Below, in pieces: positions 63,713-64,000 of a DNA stretch of 64,000 bases. Both the position numbers and the translations under genes were made by a program. The notes beneath the pieces are model-generated. The model was given only the letters and a program-made list of their open reading frames with translations. It searched no databases and was not told the DNA's origin. The stretch is from Caldilineaceae bacterium (lineage in GTDB: Bacteria > Chloroflexota > Anaerolineae > Caldilineales > Caldilineaceae): NCBI GenBank assembly GCA_022823185.1, contig JAJDXQ010000025.1, positions 157,507-221,506 on the forward strand. Reading direction: 5' to 3'. The first letter of the stretch is position 1. Every line of letters starts with the position of its first letter.

Positions 63713-64000
63713 ATGGAGTCCAAAGAAGTCCTGCACAACCAATCCCAAACACAGAAAAGTCCACCCCAGGCGGGCAAGACAGCAATGTCTGAATCCGCTG
63801 GCGCGTACGTGCATGCGGAGCCTCTCGCGCGGCCCGGACCGTCTGTCAATCCCTTTGCTCCCGACGATGGCCGTTACGTCACCCTGGAAGAGTATTGGGC
63901 CAAGTGGTACGAAAACCCATACCCGGATATCGACGTAAGCTACGAATGGAACAACGGCAGATTGGAGGCCAAACCCTTGCCCAATGAGCCCCAACTCGAC
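63713..64000 (+). CDS. Uma2-family (DUF820) protein, N-terminal part (cut by window edge)
   Basis: Ninety-six residues visible from an ATG preceded by GGAGGGGGG. After a disordered N-terminus the stretch YVTLEEYWAKWYENPYPDID then YEWNNGRLEAKPLP matches the start of Uma2-family proteins, which have a PD-(D/E)XK nuclease-like fold and occur in many copies in cyanobacteria and Chloroflexota. The catalytic part lies beyond the window. The true role of the family is unsettled; nuclease activity is predicted only. Confidence 0.7.
   Translation, partial: MESKEVLHNQSQTQKSPPQAGKTAMSESAGAYVHAEPLARPGPSVNPFAPDDGRYVTLEEYWAKWYENPYPDIDVSYEWNNGRLEAKPLPNEPQLD

Noticed and set aside
63383..63994. 203-codon minus-strand frame at the right edge
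   Set aside because: Overlaps the Uma2 start antisense, has no ribosome site, and shows no protein features.

Overview
High-GC bacterial DNA (visibly above 60 % G+C in most genes), densely packed with carbohydrate-handling genes. Paired sugar ABC permeases with Tat/lipoprotein solute-binding proteins, many xylose-isomerase-like TIM barrels, Gfo/Idh/MocA oxidoreductases, phytanoyl-CoA dioxygenases, a sulfatase, GH4, GH36 and GH88 enzymes, and MacB-type exporters with very large FtsX permeases together suggest an uncultivated Chloroflexota member of the Anaerolineae/Caldilineaceae kind. That placement is inference from gene content; no rRNA or tRNA gene was seen.

Layout. 1-1.7 kb: a type II restriction-modification pair, the nuclease cut by the window edge. 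1.9-2.5 kb: a collapsed IS5-family transposase. 2.7-6.2 kb: a secreted, membrane-anchored protein with two jelly-roll-like repeats, a FemAB/BioF2-like acetyltransferase and a small unknown protein. 6.3-7.7 kb: a sulfatase. 8.1-14.4 kb: a MacA/FtsX/ATPase/ATPase export operon, one ATPase with an AbrB-like tail. 14.5-16.7 kb: a zinc dehydrogenase and a Gfo/Idh/MocA oxidoreductase. 17.0-19.6 kb: an AT-richer two-gene module, a classical AAA+ ATPase translationally coupled to a DUF6414-like protein. 20.1-22.6 kb: small membrane protein, PhyH dioxygenase, SDR. 22.8-27.4 kb: sugar ABC importer (binding protein, two permeases, no ATPase) with a beta-propeller glycosidase-like protein. 27.6-39.6 kb: a rightward sugar-catabolic island with five TIM-barrel isomerase/epimerase-like genes, a Gfo/Idh/MocA oxidoreductase, GH88, SDR, a 2-hydroxyacid dehydrogenase and a methyltransferase. 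It is interrupted at 33.5-35.5 kb by an AT-rich ATPase + DUF4435 pair resembling the PARIS anti-phage system. 39.7-43.8 kb: a 1378-residue secreted leucine-rich-repeat/trypsin-like/SH3 protein. 44.2-46.5 kb: tandem zinc dehydrogenases, the second frameshifted. 46.5-52.1 kb: YbaK, aminotransferase, HAD phosphatase, GCS2-type ligase, two solitary antitoxin-like genes and AIM24. 52.2-63.0 kb: a long leftward alpha-galactoside operon (two permeases, binding protein, two GH36 paralogues, SDR, GH4, PhyH). Right edge: start of a Uma2-family gene.

The genes fit an organism that imports oligosaccharides through ABC importers sharing an ATPase encoded elsewhere, cleaves them with GH36/GH4/GH88 enzymes and oxidises or isomerises the products through NAD-dependent dehydrogenases and TIM barrels. 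Two AT-rich modules (17-19.6 kb and 33.5-35.5 kb) look like acquired defence islands. Short arrays of 7-base units lie right at gene 3' ends throughout the window, several followed or preceded by an inverted copy that makes a hairpin; one array has become coding sequence inside the acetyltransferase.
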